From assembly GCA_016714935.1 (NCBI GenBank), contig JADKBU010000012.1, positions 1 through 64,000 of the forward strand: 64,000 bases of DNA. The letters run 5' to 3'. Positions 6,697 to 15,467 of this stretch are shown one piece after another. The notes beneath the pieces were generated by a model that was not told the DNA's origin, made no database searches, and saw only the letters and a list, made by a program, of their open reading frames with translations. Each line of letters opens with the position of its first letter. Position 1 is the first letter of the stretch. The stretch comes from Candidatus Accumulibacter propinquus (lineage in GTDB: Bacteria; Pseudomonadota; Gammaproteobacteria; Burkholderiales; Rhodocyclaceae). The position numbers and the translations under genes were made by a program.

Positions 6697-8616
6697 TCAA
6701 GCCGTACCGCTACTTCGCGCCGCAATTTCATCAAGAAGTCGCGTGGTCAGGGCCTCAATCGGCATTTGCCCCAGGTCCCGACCACCGCGTGTGCGCACGG
6801 CCACCAGGTTCGCTGCCATTTCCTTGTCACCAACGACGATTTGGTACGGCAGCTTGTTCAAGCTATGTTCTCGTATTTTATAGGTAATTTTTTCGTTGCG
6901 CAAATCCGCTTCCACTCGCAGGCCGGCAGCGCGCAGCCGGGCCGCCACCTGTCCGGCGTACTCGCCCTGCTTTTCCGAAATATTCAACACCACGGCCTGC
7001 ATCGGCGAAAGCCACAATGGCATTGCGCCGGCATAATTCTCGATGAGGATGCCGATGAAGCGCTCCAGCGAACCGAGGATCGCCCGGTGCAGCATCACCG
7101 GAATGTGCCGGTCGTTGTCCTCGCCGACGTAGTGCGCGTCGAGCCGCTGCGGCAACGCGAAATCCAGTTGCAGCGTGCCACACTGCCAGACGCGGCCGAG
7201 GCAGTCCTTGAGCGAGAATTCGATCTTCGGGCCGTAGAACGCGCCTTCGCCGGGCTGCAGGTCGTAACTCAGATTCTTGGCGGCCAGCGCTTCCGCCAAA
7301 GCCGCTTCGGCGCGATCCCACACTTCGTCGGAACCGATGCGTTTGTCCGGGCGCGTAGACAGCTTGACGAGGATTTCGGTGAACCCGAAATCGGCATAGA
7401 TCTGTTGCAGAAGATCGATGAACGCCGCCGTTTCCGGCAACACCTGCGCTTCGGTACAGAATATGTGTGCGTCATCCTGGACGAAGGCGCGCACGCGCAT
7501 GATGCCGTGCAACGCGCCCGACGGTTCGTTGCGGTGGCAGGAACCGAATTCCGCCAGCCGCAGCGGCAGATCGCGGTAACTGCGCAAGCCCTGGTTGAAG
7601 ATCTGGATATGGCCGGGACAGTTCATCGGCTTGATGGCGTAGTCGCGGTTTTCGGAGGCAGTGGTGAACATGTGCTCCGCGTAATTCTGCCAATGCCCGG
7701 AACGCTCCCAGAGCGAGCGGTCCATGATCATCGGCGTCTTCACTTCACAATAGCCGTTGGCACCGAGCACGCGTCGCAGGTATTGCTCGATCTCCTGCCA
7801 GATGGTCCATCCTTTCGGGTGCCAGAAAACCATGCCCGGCGCCTCGTCCTGCAGATGGAAGAGGTCGAGTTGCCGGCCGAGCTTGCGATGGTCGCGCTTC
7901 TCGGCCTCTGCAAGCATGTGCAGATAGGCGTCCTGGTCTTCCTTGCGAACCCAGGCCGTGCCATAGATCCGCTGCAGCTGCTCGTTGCGATGGTCGCCTC
8001 GCCAGTAGGCGCCGGCCAGCTTCATCAGCTTGAACACCTTCAGCTTGCCGGTCGACGGCACGTGCGGACCACGGCACAGATCGACGAAGGACCCTTCACG
8101 ATAAAGTGACACTTCCTCGCCCTGCGGAATGGCCTCGATCAGTTCGGCCTTGTAGTGCTCGCCGATCGACTTGAAGAAGGCAATGGCTGCGTCGCGGGCC
8201 ACGACTTCTCGCTGCACCGGCAGGTCGCGTCGGGCAAGTTCGGACATGCGCTTTTCGATCGCCGCCAGATCGTCGAGCGTAAACGGGCGCTCGTAGGCGA
8301 AGTCGTAATAGAAGCCGTTTTCGATGACCGGCCCGATGGTCACCTGCGCCGCCGGGAAGAGTTCCTTGACCGCGTAGGCCAGCAGGTGCGCCGTCGAATG
8401 ACGGATCACTTCGATGCCCTCGGGATCCTTCTCGGTGATGATGGCGAGTTGGGCGTCGTGGCTGATCGTGAAGGAGGTATCGACCAGACGGCCATCAACC
8501 CGGCCCGCCAGCGCCGCGCGCGCCAGCCCGGCACCGATCGATTGAGCCACTTCGGCAACCGTGACCGGCTGCGCGAACTCCCTCCGGGACCCGTCAGGCA
8601 GTGTGACTACAGGCAT
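6697..8616 (-). CDS. thrS: Threonine-tRNA ligase
   Basis: 639 residues, the usual length. In order: TGS domain (about 1-60, MPVVTLPDGSRREF), the zinc-dependent editing domain with HSTAHLL (HxxxH) that removes Ser-tRNA-Thr, the class II core with KPMNCPGHIQIF (zinc cysteine) and SCHRNEPSG (motif 2), motif 3 near PVMLHRAILGSLERFIG, and the anticodon-binding domain at the end. It is the first gene of the thrS-infC-rpmI-rplT-pheST-ihfA operon; its stop abuts the infC leader. A terminator-like hairpin lies 26 nt before its ATG. Confidence 0.99.
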   Translation of the reverse strand: MPVVTLPDGSRREFAQPVTVAEVAQSIGAGLARAALAGRVDGRLVDTSFTISHDAQLAIITEKDPEGIEVIRHSTAHLLAYAVKELFPAAQVTIGPVIENGFYYDFAYERPFTLDDLAAIEKRMSELARRDLPVQREVVARDAAIAFFKSIGEHYKAELIEAIPQGEEVSLYREGSFVDLCRGPHVPSTGKLKVFKLMKLAGAYWRGDHRNEQLQRIYGTAWVRKEDQDAYLHMLAEAEKRDHRKLGRQLDLFHLQDEAPGMVFWHPKGWTIWQEIEQYLRRVLGANGYCEVKTPMIMDRSLWERSGHWQNYAEHMFTTASENRDYAIKPMNCPGHIQIFNQGLRSYRDLPLRLAEFGSCHRNEPSGALHGIMRVRAFVQDDAHIFCTEAQVLPETAAFIDLLQQIYADFGFTEILVKLSTRPDKRIGSDEVWDRAEAALAEALAAKNLSYDLQPGEGAFYGPKIEFSLKDCLGRVWQCGTLQLDFALPQRLDAHYVGEDNDRHIPVMLHRAILGSLERFIGILIENYAGAMPLWLSPMQAVVLNISEKQGEYAGQVAARLRAAGLRVEADLRNEKITYKIREHSLNKLPYQIVVGDKEMAANLVAVRTRGGRDLGQMPIEALTTRLLDEIAARSSGTA

Positions 8617-8642
8617 GGCGCAACCTCAACAAGGAAATGGAA

Positions 8643-8665
8643 AAGCCAGAGTCCTGCTCTGGCTT
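8643..8665 (-). terminator. Terminator-like hairpin in the thrS leader
   Basis: On the minus strand the perfect 9-bp stem AAGCCAGAG/CTCTGGCTT with a 5-nt loop is followed by a short T run (TTTT counting the stem end), 26 nt before the thrS ATG. A TAGAAT -10-like box (8735-8740) lies about 70 nt further upstream, so the hairpin is probably inside the thrS leader and may act as an attenuator; it could also be the terminator of the helicase gene upstream. The short T run makes termination uncertain. Confidence 0.55.
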
Positions 8666-8845
8666 GGTGGATTCCGGCTGGCACGAGGACAGGATGGCGG
8701 CGAAACGCTCCCGCACCCCAAGCGAGAGCGGGCGATTCTAGCACACCGCAAGCTGCCCGCCATACGCCCCACGGCAGGCGTTCGCCAACTATTCCACAGA
8801 TGACTCAACCGCGCGGCCGGCGACATCGGCAGCTCGACGCGCCGT

Positions 8846-11800
8846 TCAGCCGGGCAGCGGCGCGAACAGCGCGGCAATGTCGTCGCTGCCGAACTTGGCA
8901 TCGACGCCGCGGTCGGCGGAGAGGATGCGTGCCGCAAGTTCCGCCTTGCGCTCCTGGAGGGCGATGATCTTTTCCTCGATGCTGCCGGCGACGATCAGCT
9001 TGTACACGAATACGGGCTTGTCCTGCCCCAGGCGATGCGCGCGATCGGTGGCCTGGTTTTCGGCCGCCGGGTTCCACCAGGGGTCGTAGTGGATGACGGT
9101 GTCGGCGGCAGTGAGATTGAGACCGACGCCGCCAGCGCGCAGGCTGATCAGGAAGATCGGCACTTCGCCGGCCTGAAAGCGCCGCACCTGCTCCTCGCGG
9201 TCCTTGGTATCGCCGGTGAGGATGACATAGCCCAGGCCTGCCAGCTTCAGTTCCCTTTCGATCAGCGCCAGCATGCTGGTGAATTGCGAGAACAGCAGGA
9301 TGCGCCGTCCTTCCTCGACCTGCTCCGGAAGCATGGTCATCAGCAGGTCGAGCTTGGCCCTCTCCCTGATCTTCTGGGCGGATTTGGCCTTCACCAGACG
9401 CGGGTCGCAGCAGACCTGCCGCAGTTTCAGGAGCGCGTCGAGGATGACGATCTGGCTGCGGTTGAAACCCTTGCTGGCAATCTCCTCGCGCACTTTCTCG
9501 TCCATCGCGACGCGCACCGTCTCGTACAGGTCGCGCTGGCCGCCAACGAGTTCGACCTTGCGCACAATGATCGTTTTCGGCGGCAGTTCACGCGCCACCT
9601 CCTCTTTCTTGCGGCGCAGAATGAACGGGCGGACGCGACGGGCAAGCAGATCACGGCGTTGCGTGTCGCCCAGCTTTTCGATCGGCGTCCGCCAGTACTT
9701 GGTAAAAGTATGGTTGTTGCCCAGGAATCCCGGCAGCAGGAAGTCGAACTGACTCCAGAGTTCGCCGAGGTGGTTTTCCAGCGGCGTGCCGGTCAGGCAC
9801 AGACGGTGGCGGGCGGCAATCTTGCGAACCACTTCCGCGCCCTGGCTGCGCGCGTTCTTCACCGTTTGCGCTTCGTCGAGGATCAGCAGGTGGTAGCTGT
9901 GTCGCGTCAGTTCGCTGGCGTCGCGCCAGAGCAGGGGGTAGGTGGTCAGCACCACGTTGTGCTCGGCGATCTCGGCAAAACGGCTCTTGCGTTCCGGGCC
10001 GTGCAGCGAAAGGATCGACAGACTGGGTGCGAAGCGCGCTGCCTCATTCTTCCAGTTGAAGATCAGCGAGGTCGGCAGGACGATCAGGGCGGGGCGGTCG
10101 AGGCGCCCGGCCTCCTTTTCGAGCAACAGGTGCGCCAGCGTCTGGGCGGTCTTGCCCAGGCCCATGTCGTCGGCCAGGATGCCGGCCAGGTTCTGCGCGC
10201 GCAGGAACTGCAGCCAGGCCAGTCCTTCGGTCTGGTAATGACGAAGTTCCAGTCCCAGTCCGGCCGGCGGATCAATGTGACTGATTCCCTGCGCCGCCGT
10301 CAGTTGTTCGGCGAGCGCCAGGACGTCGCTCTGCCCGCGGAATTGCCAGCGACTGCTGTCGTTGAGTTCGGCCAGGCGCGGTGCGTCGAAACGGGAGACG
10401 CGCAGGCTGTTGCCACCGGGAAAACCATCGAAGAGATCGATCAGGGTCGCGGCAAGCGGTTTCAAACGCCAGGCCGGGGCACGTATGCGCAGGTTGTCGG
10501 GCGTTACCAGTTCGATCAGTTCCTGGTCGGCGATCTGCGCCAGCAGGCCCGGATCGAGCCAGCGTCCGTCGCGCCGGAACAGCGCTGCCAGCAGGGGGGC
10601 CAGCGGCAGGCGTTCGCCCTCGACGATGATCCCCATGTCGAGGTCGAACCAGCCGTTTTCCGACTCCACGAGATCGGCATCCCAGGCCTCGACCTCGAGC
10701 AGGCGATGCCGGTAATCGGCAGCAAACTCGACCTGCCAGCCGACAGAGCGCAGGCGCAGCACCTCGTTGCGCATGAACGCCGGCCAGCCACCTTCGAACG
10801 CCAGTCCGTAGGCGTTTTCGGGCGGTCTGCCGAAGGTGTGCAGGACGTAGCCGGGAATTTTTTCGAGACCGGAGCCGGCCAGTTCGTCCATCAGCAGATC
10901 TTCGCGCGCCCGCTGGCGTTCGATGCGAACCATCTCGCCACTGGCCAGTGTCGAGAAATCGCGCATGTCGTCGGGAATCACCTCGACATCGGCGTAGCGA
11001 AACACCGGCAGGGCGACATCGAAAGGACCGCCGCCATAACTGACAAGATACTCCCGCCAACTGCGGTTGCCGTGGGTGCCCAGGGTTTGCAGGCGCAGCA
11101 CCGGCAGCGGCTCGGCGACAATGCTGCGCATCGCCACGCTGGCCTGCTCGGGGTCGCCGGGTAACTCGCACGCCGGCTCGGACAGGGCCTCGCCAACCAG
11201 CGCCGCTGCCGTCGCCGACAGCGGCGGCAGCGAGAACAGGCGAGCGACGACGGCCGCGTTGCCTGGAACCTGCAGCGGGCCGATCTGCCGTCTGGCAAGA
11301 TCGACATACCACGGTACCGGCAGCGGGACGACCAGGCTCGCCGGTGGATCCGGCACCAGCATCGGCAGCCGGCGCCCGTCGCCGTTCTCGTGCCACCCCA
11401 GCGTCGCCGAACGCGGCGCCGCCGGCGTCAGTGTCGAGAAATCATCCTTGCGGCACAAGCGGCCGGTCTCGGCCATCAGTTGCAAGGCCTCGCCGCCGTG
11501 CCGTGGTCCCAGACCAAAGGCGCGCAAGCCGGTGTCGAAGGAGCGCTCGGCCCACAACAGGCGCAGGATGGCGCGATCTTCGTCGCCGACAAAGCGCGGC
11601 GGCTTGTTCAGGGCGCGATCGATGTTCCACATTTCCTCGGCACTTTCCGGGTCGCGCCCCTTGTGTACCGTGACGCCGAAACCGCGCGCATCGACGGTCC
11701 ACAGCAGCAGGTAGAAAAGCTGCTGGCGGCTGGCTGCCGGGCGGCGGTCCTTCTTGCTGACCGCCACCGTCACCCGGCGCAGTTCTTCGGTCCAGGAAAG

Positions 11801-11857
11801 TACGCCGGGGTCGGCCTCGTTCGCCGGGTCGGAATCGTCAGCGGGCATATACAGCAT
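8846..11857 (-). CDS. SNF2/SWI2-family DEAD/DEAH helicase
   Basis: About 1003 residues. The C-terminal half is a full SNF2 ATPase: the Q-region GLGLELRHYQTEGLAWLQFL, Walker A DDMGLGKTAQTL, the DEAQ box (LILDEAQTVKNARSQ), LTGTPLENHLGELWSQFDFL, and helicase C motifs (LFSQFTSMLALIERELK, LTGDTKDREEQVRRFQ, SLRAGGVGLNLTAADTVIHYDPWWNP, DRAHRLGQDKPVFVYKL). The N-terminal half holds the bacterial SNF2-associated region. Such proteins remodel protein-DNA complexes; RapA-like roles are only possible. I start at ATG 11857 because GAGG lies 5 nt upstream; GTG 11884 is an alternative. A frameshifted longer N-terminus is possible (see findings). Confidence 0.9.
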   Translation of the reverse strand: MLYMPADDSDPANEADPGVLSWTEELRRVTVAVSKKDRRPAASRQQLFYLLLWTVDARGFGVTVHKGRDPESAEEMWNIDRALNKPPRFVGDEDRAILRLLWAERSFDTGLRAFGLGPRHGGEALQLMAETGRLCRKDDFSTLTPAAPRSATLGWHENGDGRRLPMLVPDPPASLVVPLPVPWYVDLARRQIGPLQVPGNAAVVARLFSLPPLSATAAALVGEALSEPACELPGDPEQASVAMRSIVAEPLPVLRLQTLGTHGNRSWREYLVSYGGGPFDVALPVFRYADVEVIPDDMRDFSTLASGEMVRIERQRAREDLLMDELAGSGLEKIPGYVLHTFGRPPENAYGLAFEGGWPAFMRNEVLRLRSVGWQVEFAADYRHRLLEVEAWDADLVESENGWFDLDMGIIVEGERLPLAPLLAALFRRDGRWLDPGLLAQIADQELIELVTPDNLRIRAPAWRLKPLAATLIDLFDGFPGGNSLRVSRFDAPRLAELNDSSRWQFRGQSDVLALAEQLTAAQGISHIDPPAGLGLELRHYQTEGLAWLQFLRAQNLAGILADDMGLGKTAQTLAHLLLEKEAGRLDRPALIVLPTSLIFNWKNEAARFAPSLSILSLHGPERKSRFAEIAEHNVVLTTYPLLWRDASELTRHSYHLLILDEAQTVKNARSQGAEVVRKIAARHRLCLTGTPLENHLGELWSQFDFLLPGFLGNNHTFTKYWRTPIEKLGDTQRRDLLARRVRPFILRRKKEEVARELPPKTIIVRKVELVGGQRDLYETVRVAMDEKVREEIASKGFNRSQIVILDALLKLRQVCCDPRLVKAKSAQKIRERAKLDLLMTMLPEQVEEGRRILLFSQFTSMLALIERELKLAGLGYVILTGDTKDREEQVRRFQAGEVPIFLISLRAGGVGLNLTAADTVIHYDPWWNPAAENQATDRAHRLGQDKPVFVYKLIVAGSIEEKIIALQERKAELAARILSADRGVDAKFGSDDIAALFAPLPG

Positions 11858-12095
11858 CGGTACCTCGCCCGCAGTGAGCACCACTTCGGCGCCGCTTCAG
11901 AAATCGACGCGGCACAACGATCGGAAACGCCTCAGGAATGTGAACCCGCAACAGAACAGTCATTGGCTGCCCGCCTTGCCGGCGCCCGGAACGGGAGGCT
12001 CCGGACAGATACCAGCCGTGTAAGCTAGCACATGCCGACAAGTGGCGGCAAGCAGGGAAAGGCATGCTGGCGGGGCTGGCCGGCTGATGCACCAC

Positions 12096-12590
12096 TCAGT
12101 CGCGGAAATTGCCGTACTTGATCGGGAAATCGGTGATCGCCTTGGTCACCGCAGCGATGCAGGACTGCAACTCATCGCGTTTGGCACCGCTGACGCGCAC
12201 GGCGTCGCCCTGGATCGAAGCCTGCACCTTGAGTTTCGAATCCTTGATCAACTTGACGATCTGCTTCGCCAGTTCCGACTCGATGCCGATCCTGATCTTG
12301 AGTTCCTGTTTGACCTTGTTGCCGGAGACCCGCTGCACCGGCTGGTCCTCCAGGCGCTTGGTGCTTTCCTTTTCCTTCTTCTCCATCGCCGGGAAGAGCA
12401 GGTCCTTGATCTGGCCGAGCTGAAAATCGGAGTCACCGTAGAGAGTGATCAGATGGTCCTTTTCGTTCAACTCGACCTTGGCGCTGGTGCCTTTGAAATC
12501 GTAGCGATTGTCGATCGCCCGCCGGGTCACGTCTATGGCGTTGTGCAGCGCAGCCATGTCGGCTTCTGAAGAAAAATCGAATGAAGGCAT
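12096..12590 (-). CDS. YajQ-family cyclic-di-GMP-binding protein
   Basis: 164 residues, matching the family length, with the start MPSFDFSSEADMAALHNAIDVTRR and the core RYDFKGTSAKVEL, typical of YajQ (DUF520). Members bind cyclic di-GMP or other nucleotides and in Xanthomonas work with a transcription factor. The frame is open further upstream, but the family start at 12588-12590 with a purine-rich site (GGACGCAAG) is clearly correct. It is followed by the helicase on the same strand after about 240 nt. Confidence 0.96.
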   Translation of the reverse strand: MPSFDFSSEADMAALHNAIDVTRRAIDNRYDFKGTSAKVELNEKDHLITLYGDSDFQLGQIKDLLFPAMEKKEKESTKRLEDQPVQRVSGNKVKQELKIRIGIESELAKQIVKLIKDSKLKVQASIQGDAVRVSGAKRDELQSCIAAVTKAITDFPIKYGNFRD

Positions 12591-12630
12591 CTTGCGTCCG
12601 CTTGAGAATGTGCTAAATGAAACCGGAGCC

Positions 12631-12676
12631 GCCTGGCACGGCGGAAACCACCACCAGCGCGCCGGCCGTGCCAGGC
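12631..12676 (-). repeat. 12-bp perfect inverted repeat between ppnP and yajQ
   Basis: GCCTGGCACGGC (12631-12642) and its exact complement GCCGTGCCAGGC (12665-12676) flank a 22-nt loop, with a further partial copy (GCCTGGCAGGC) at about 12703. In the minus-strand transcript it forms a very stable hairpin followed by the modest T-rich run GGTTTCATTT, so it may end the arg-ppnP unit or separate it from yajQ. Confidence 0.65.
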
Positions 12677-12712
12677 CGATGGATCCCGGCGTCAGGCGCC
12701 AGGCCTGGCAGG

Positions 12713-13024
12713 CTATCCGAAGTGGCAGACATAATGATAGGCGTCGTCGCAGGCGATCTCGAACACCGAATCGGCGGGTACTGCAAACGACTGACCCGCA
12801 CCATAGGCCTTCCACTGATCCTCGCCCTTGAGCCTGACCCGACACGCGCCACCAACGCCCTCCATCACCTCCGGACTGGTGGTCGTGAAGGTCAGCGTCG
12901 ATGGCAGGATCACGCCCACCGTCTTGCTGCTGCCATCCGCCAACCTGATCGTGTGACTGATACATTTGCCGTCGAAGTAGACGTTGGCCTGCTTGACGAC
13001 GCTGACATTGTCAAACTGCGACAT
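12713..13024 (-). CDS. ppnP: Pyrimidine/purine nucleoside phosphorylase
   Basis: 103 residues with the cupin-like PpnP (formerly YaiE/DUF1255) pattern: NVSVVKQANVYFDGKCISHT, then GVILPSTLTFTT and the C-terminal FAVPADSVFEIACDDAYHYVCHF. The family phosphorolyses several nucleosides to free base and ribose-1-phosphate. It begins 3 nt after the DUF2788 gene and so is the last gene of the arg unit. Confidence 0.94.
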   Translation of the reverse strand: MSQFDNVSVVKQANVYFDGKCISHTIRLADGSSKTVGVILPSTLTFTTTSPEVMEGVGGACRVRLKGEDQWKAYGAGQSFAVPADSVFEIACDDAYHYVCHFG

Positions 13025-13027
13025 GAT

Positions 13028-13237
13028 TCACAATCCCCAGAGTTTTTCCATGATGGTCTTGGCGATGAAGCCGACCATGCCGAAGGACAGTACGAAGAAC
13101 AATATGATGGTGCCGGTCTTCCCGGCCTTCGCTTTCCAGGCAATCTCGCCGATGATGAAGAGCATGAAGAGCATGAACGCGCCGACCCCGAAGGTCATGC
13201 CAAAATCCGAAATCTGCTCTTCCGTCAGTCCGAACAT
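13028..13237 (-). CDS. DUF2788 small membrane protein
   Basis: A 69-residue protein with two hydrophobic helices (about 13-32 and 43-62) joined by a short KAKAGKTG loop. It matches the DUF2788 family found next to argG in betaproteobacteria. The function is unknown. It lies 18 nt after argG and 3 nt before ppnP, hence in one transcript. Confidence 0.88.
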   Translation of the reverse strand: MFGLTEEQISDFGMTFGVGAFMLFMLFIIGEIAWKAKAGKTGTIILFFVLSFGMVGFIAKTIMEKLWGL

Positions 13238-13255
13238 CGACGGCGCGCTCCCCGA

Positions 13256-14485
13256 TCAGCTCTTGCGGCTCGCCAGATTGGCCGCAATGCGCATGCGCAG
13301 CGCATTGAGTTTGATAAAGCCGGCGGCGTCCTTCTGGTCGTACGCCCCGGCATCGTCCTCGAAGGTGGCGATCGTCGAGTCGAACAGCGAATCGGTTTTC
13401 GAATCACGGCCCACCACCTTGACGTTACCCTTGTAAAGCTTGACCCGTACCCAGCCATTCACCGCCTGCTGCGTATGATCGATCAGGGTCTGCAGGGCGC
13501 GTCGCTCCGGGCTCCACCAGTATCCGTTGTAGATCAGGCTGGCATAGCGCGGCATCAGGTCGTCCTTGAGATGCGCCACTTCGCGGTCAAGGGTGATCGA
13601 CTCGATCGCCCGGTGTGCCGGAAGGAGGATCGTCCCGCCGGGAGTCTCGTAGCAGCCGCGCGACTTCATGCCCACGTAACGGTTCTCGACCAGATCGATG
13701 CGCCCGATGCCGTGCTTGCCGCCGAGGCGGTTGAGCAGCGCCAGCAGTTCGTGCGCCGGCATGTGCAGACCATTGATCGACACCAGGTCGCCGTGCGCGA
13801 ATTCGAGGTCAACGTACTCGGGGGCATCCGGCGCCATTTCCGGCGATACCGTCCAGCGCCACATCGACTCCTCGGCCTCGGCCGCCGGGTCCTCGAGGTG
13901 ACGGCCCTCGTAGCTGATGTGGAGCAGGTTGGCGTCCATCGAATACGGCGACCCCCCCTGCCGATGCTTCATCTCGACCGGGATGGCGTGCAGCTCGGCA
14001 TAGGCCAGCAGCTTCTCGCGCGACAGCAGATCCCACTCCCGCCACGGGGCGATGATCCGGATGTCGGGCCTGAGCGCGTAGGCGCCGAGTTCGAAACGAA
14101 CCTGATCGTTGCCCTTGCCGGTGGCACCGTGCGCCACCGCATCGGCGCCGGTCAGGTTGGCGATCTCGATCATCCGCTTGGCGATCAGCGGCCGGGCGAT
14201 CGAGGTCCCGAGCAGATACTCGCCCTCATACACCGTATTCGCCCGGAACATCGGGAAGACGAAGTCGCGCACGAACTCCTCGCGCAGGTCGTCGATGTAG
14301 ATGTTTTCCGGCGCGATACCGAACTGCAGGGCCTTGGGGCGCGCCGCGTCGAGTTCATCACCCTGGCCGAGGTCGGCGGTGAAGGTCACGACTTCGCACT
14401 GGTAGGTATCCTGCAACCATTTCAGGATCACGGAAGTATCGAGGCCGCCCGAATAGGCAAGGACCGCTTTCTTGATGTCGCTCAT
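13256..14485 (-). CDS. argG: Argininosuccinate synthase
   Basis: 409 residues, normal length. It ligates citrulline and aspartate with ATP, the second-last step of arginine synthesis. The N-terminal PP-loop AYSGGLDTSVILKWL binds ATP; further family blocks are AHGATGKGNDQVRFE and the substrate region SYEGRHLEDP. The long open frame upstream is the argF overlap; the true start ATG 14483-14485 overlaps the argF stop as ATGA, so translation is coupled. Confidence 0.98.
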   Translation of the reverse strand: MSDIKKAVLAYSGGLDTSVILKWLQDTYQCEVVTFTADLGQGDELDAARPKALQFGIAPENIYIDDLREEFVRDFVFPMFRANTVYEGEYLLGTSIARPLIAKRMIEIANLTGADAVAHGATGKGNDQVRFELGAYALRPDIRIIAPWREWDLLSREKLLAYAELHAIPVEMKHRQGGSPYSMDANLLHISYEGRHLEDPAAEAEESMWRWTVSPEMAPDAPEYVDLEFAHGDLVSINGLHMPAHELLALLNRLGGKHGIGRIDLVENRYVGMKSRGCYETPGGTILLPAHRAIESITLDREVAHLKDDLMPRYASLIYNGYWWSPERRALQTLIDHTQQAVNGWVRVKLYKGNVKVVGRDSKTDSLFDSTIATFEDDAGAYDQKDAAGFIKLNALRMRIAANLASRKS

Positions 14486-15456
14486 GGTAATTCCCGGCTT
14501 GGAGTGGACGCGGAAGGAGAGGGTGCAGCGGCGGAGTCGACGCGCCCGAGAAGTAGAAATTCGAGTAGCGCCTTCTGGGTATGCATGCGGTTCTCTGCTT
14601 CGTCCCAGACGACGCTCTGCGGACCATCGATGACCTCGGCAGCGACTTCCTCGCCGCGATGGACCGGCAGGCAATGCATGAACAGCGCCTCGGGACGGGC
14701 GACGCGCATCATTTCCGGGCTCACCTGCCAGGCTGCGAAATCGCGCCTGCGCTGGTCGTTCTCGGCTTCGAAACCCATCGAGGTCCACACGTCGGTCGTC
14801 ACCAGATCGGCCCGGTGCGCCGCGTCCATCGGATCGGCGAACTGTTCCAGATGCGCGGTGCCGCGCAGGCCGGCCCGTTCAGGCGCCACCTCGTAGCCCG
14901 GCGGGGTCGACACGTGCATCTTGAAGTCGAGTATTTCCGCCGCCTGCAGCCAGGTATTGCAGACATTGTTCGAGTCGCCGATCCAGGCCACCGTCTTGCC
15001 CTGGATCGGACCCCGGTGCTCGATGAAGGTGAACACATCAGCCAGAATCTGACAGGGATGGTGCTCGTTGGTCAAACCATTGATTACCGGCACGCGCGAG
15101 CAGGCCGCGAAACGCTCGATCCGATCATGCCCAAAAGTGCGGATCATCACCGCGTCGCTCATGCGCGAGATCACCTGTGCCGTATCCTCGATCGGCTCAC
15201 CGCGCTTGATCTGCGAATCGTCGCTGTTGAGATAGATCGCCAGGCCACCCAGCTGCTGCATGCCTGCTTCGAACGAGAGGCGGGTGCGCGTACTGGCCTT
15301 CTCGAAGATCATCACCAGCGTACGATCGATCAGCGGCCAGTATTTGCGGTAAGCCTTGAATTCCGACTTGATCCAGAGCGCACGCTGGAACAGGTGGTCG
15401 AATTCCTCGCGGCTGAAATCCTTGAACTGCAGGAAGTGTCTTGGGCTGATGTCCAT
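14482..15456 (-). CDS. argF: Ornithine carbamoyltransferase
   Basis: 324 residues. It makes citrulline from ornithine and carbamoyl phosphate. Carbamoyl phosphate loop EKASTRTRLSFE, HPCQ in NEHHPCQILADVF and the ornithine loop MHCLPVHRGEE with catalytic Cys are all present. The start MDISPRHFLQFKDFS suits the family. It lies 11 nt after argD and overlaps argG by 4 nt. The C-terminal tail is about 15 residues longer than usual, rich in Ser/Pro/Ala. Confidence 0.98.
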   Translation of the reverse strand: MDISPRHFLQFKDFSREEFDHLFQRALWIKSEFKAYRKYWPLIDRTLVMIFEKASTRTRLSFEAGMQQLGGLAIYLNSDDSQIKRGEPIEDTAQVISRMSDAVMIRTFGHDRIERFAACSRVPVINGLTNEHHPCQILADVFTFIEHRGPIQGKTVAWIGDSNNVCNTWLQAAEILDFKMHVSTPPGYEVAPERAGLRGTAHLEQFADPMDAAHRADLVTTDVWTSMGFEAENDQRRRDFAAWQVSPEMMRVARPEALFMHCLPVHRGEEVAAEVIDGPQSVVWDEAENRMHTQKALLEFLLLGRVDSAAAPSPSASTPSRELP

Positions 15457-15467
15457 GGCCGTTCTCT

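Noticed and set aside
8617..8845. T-box riboswitch before thrS
   Set aside because: No T-box sequence or specifier stem is seen, and such elements are not expected in betaproteobacteria; only a simple hairpin is present.
9035..11164. 709-codon open frame opposite the SNF2 helicase
   Set aside because: An antisense shadow of a clear helicase gene; no ribosome site or family match.
12617..14896. 759-codon open frame opposite ppnP, DUF2788 and argG
   Set aside because: Runs over three well-identified genes on the other strand, so it is a shadow frame.
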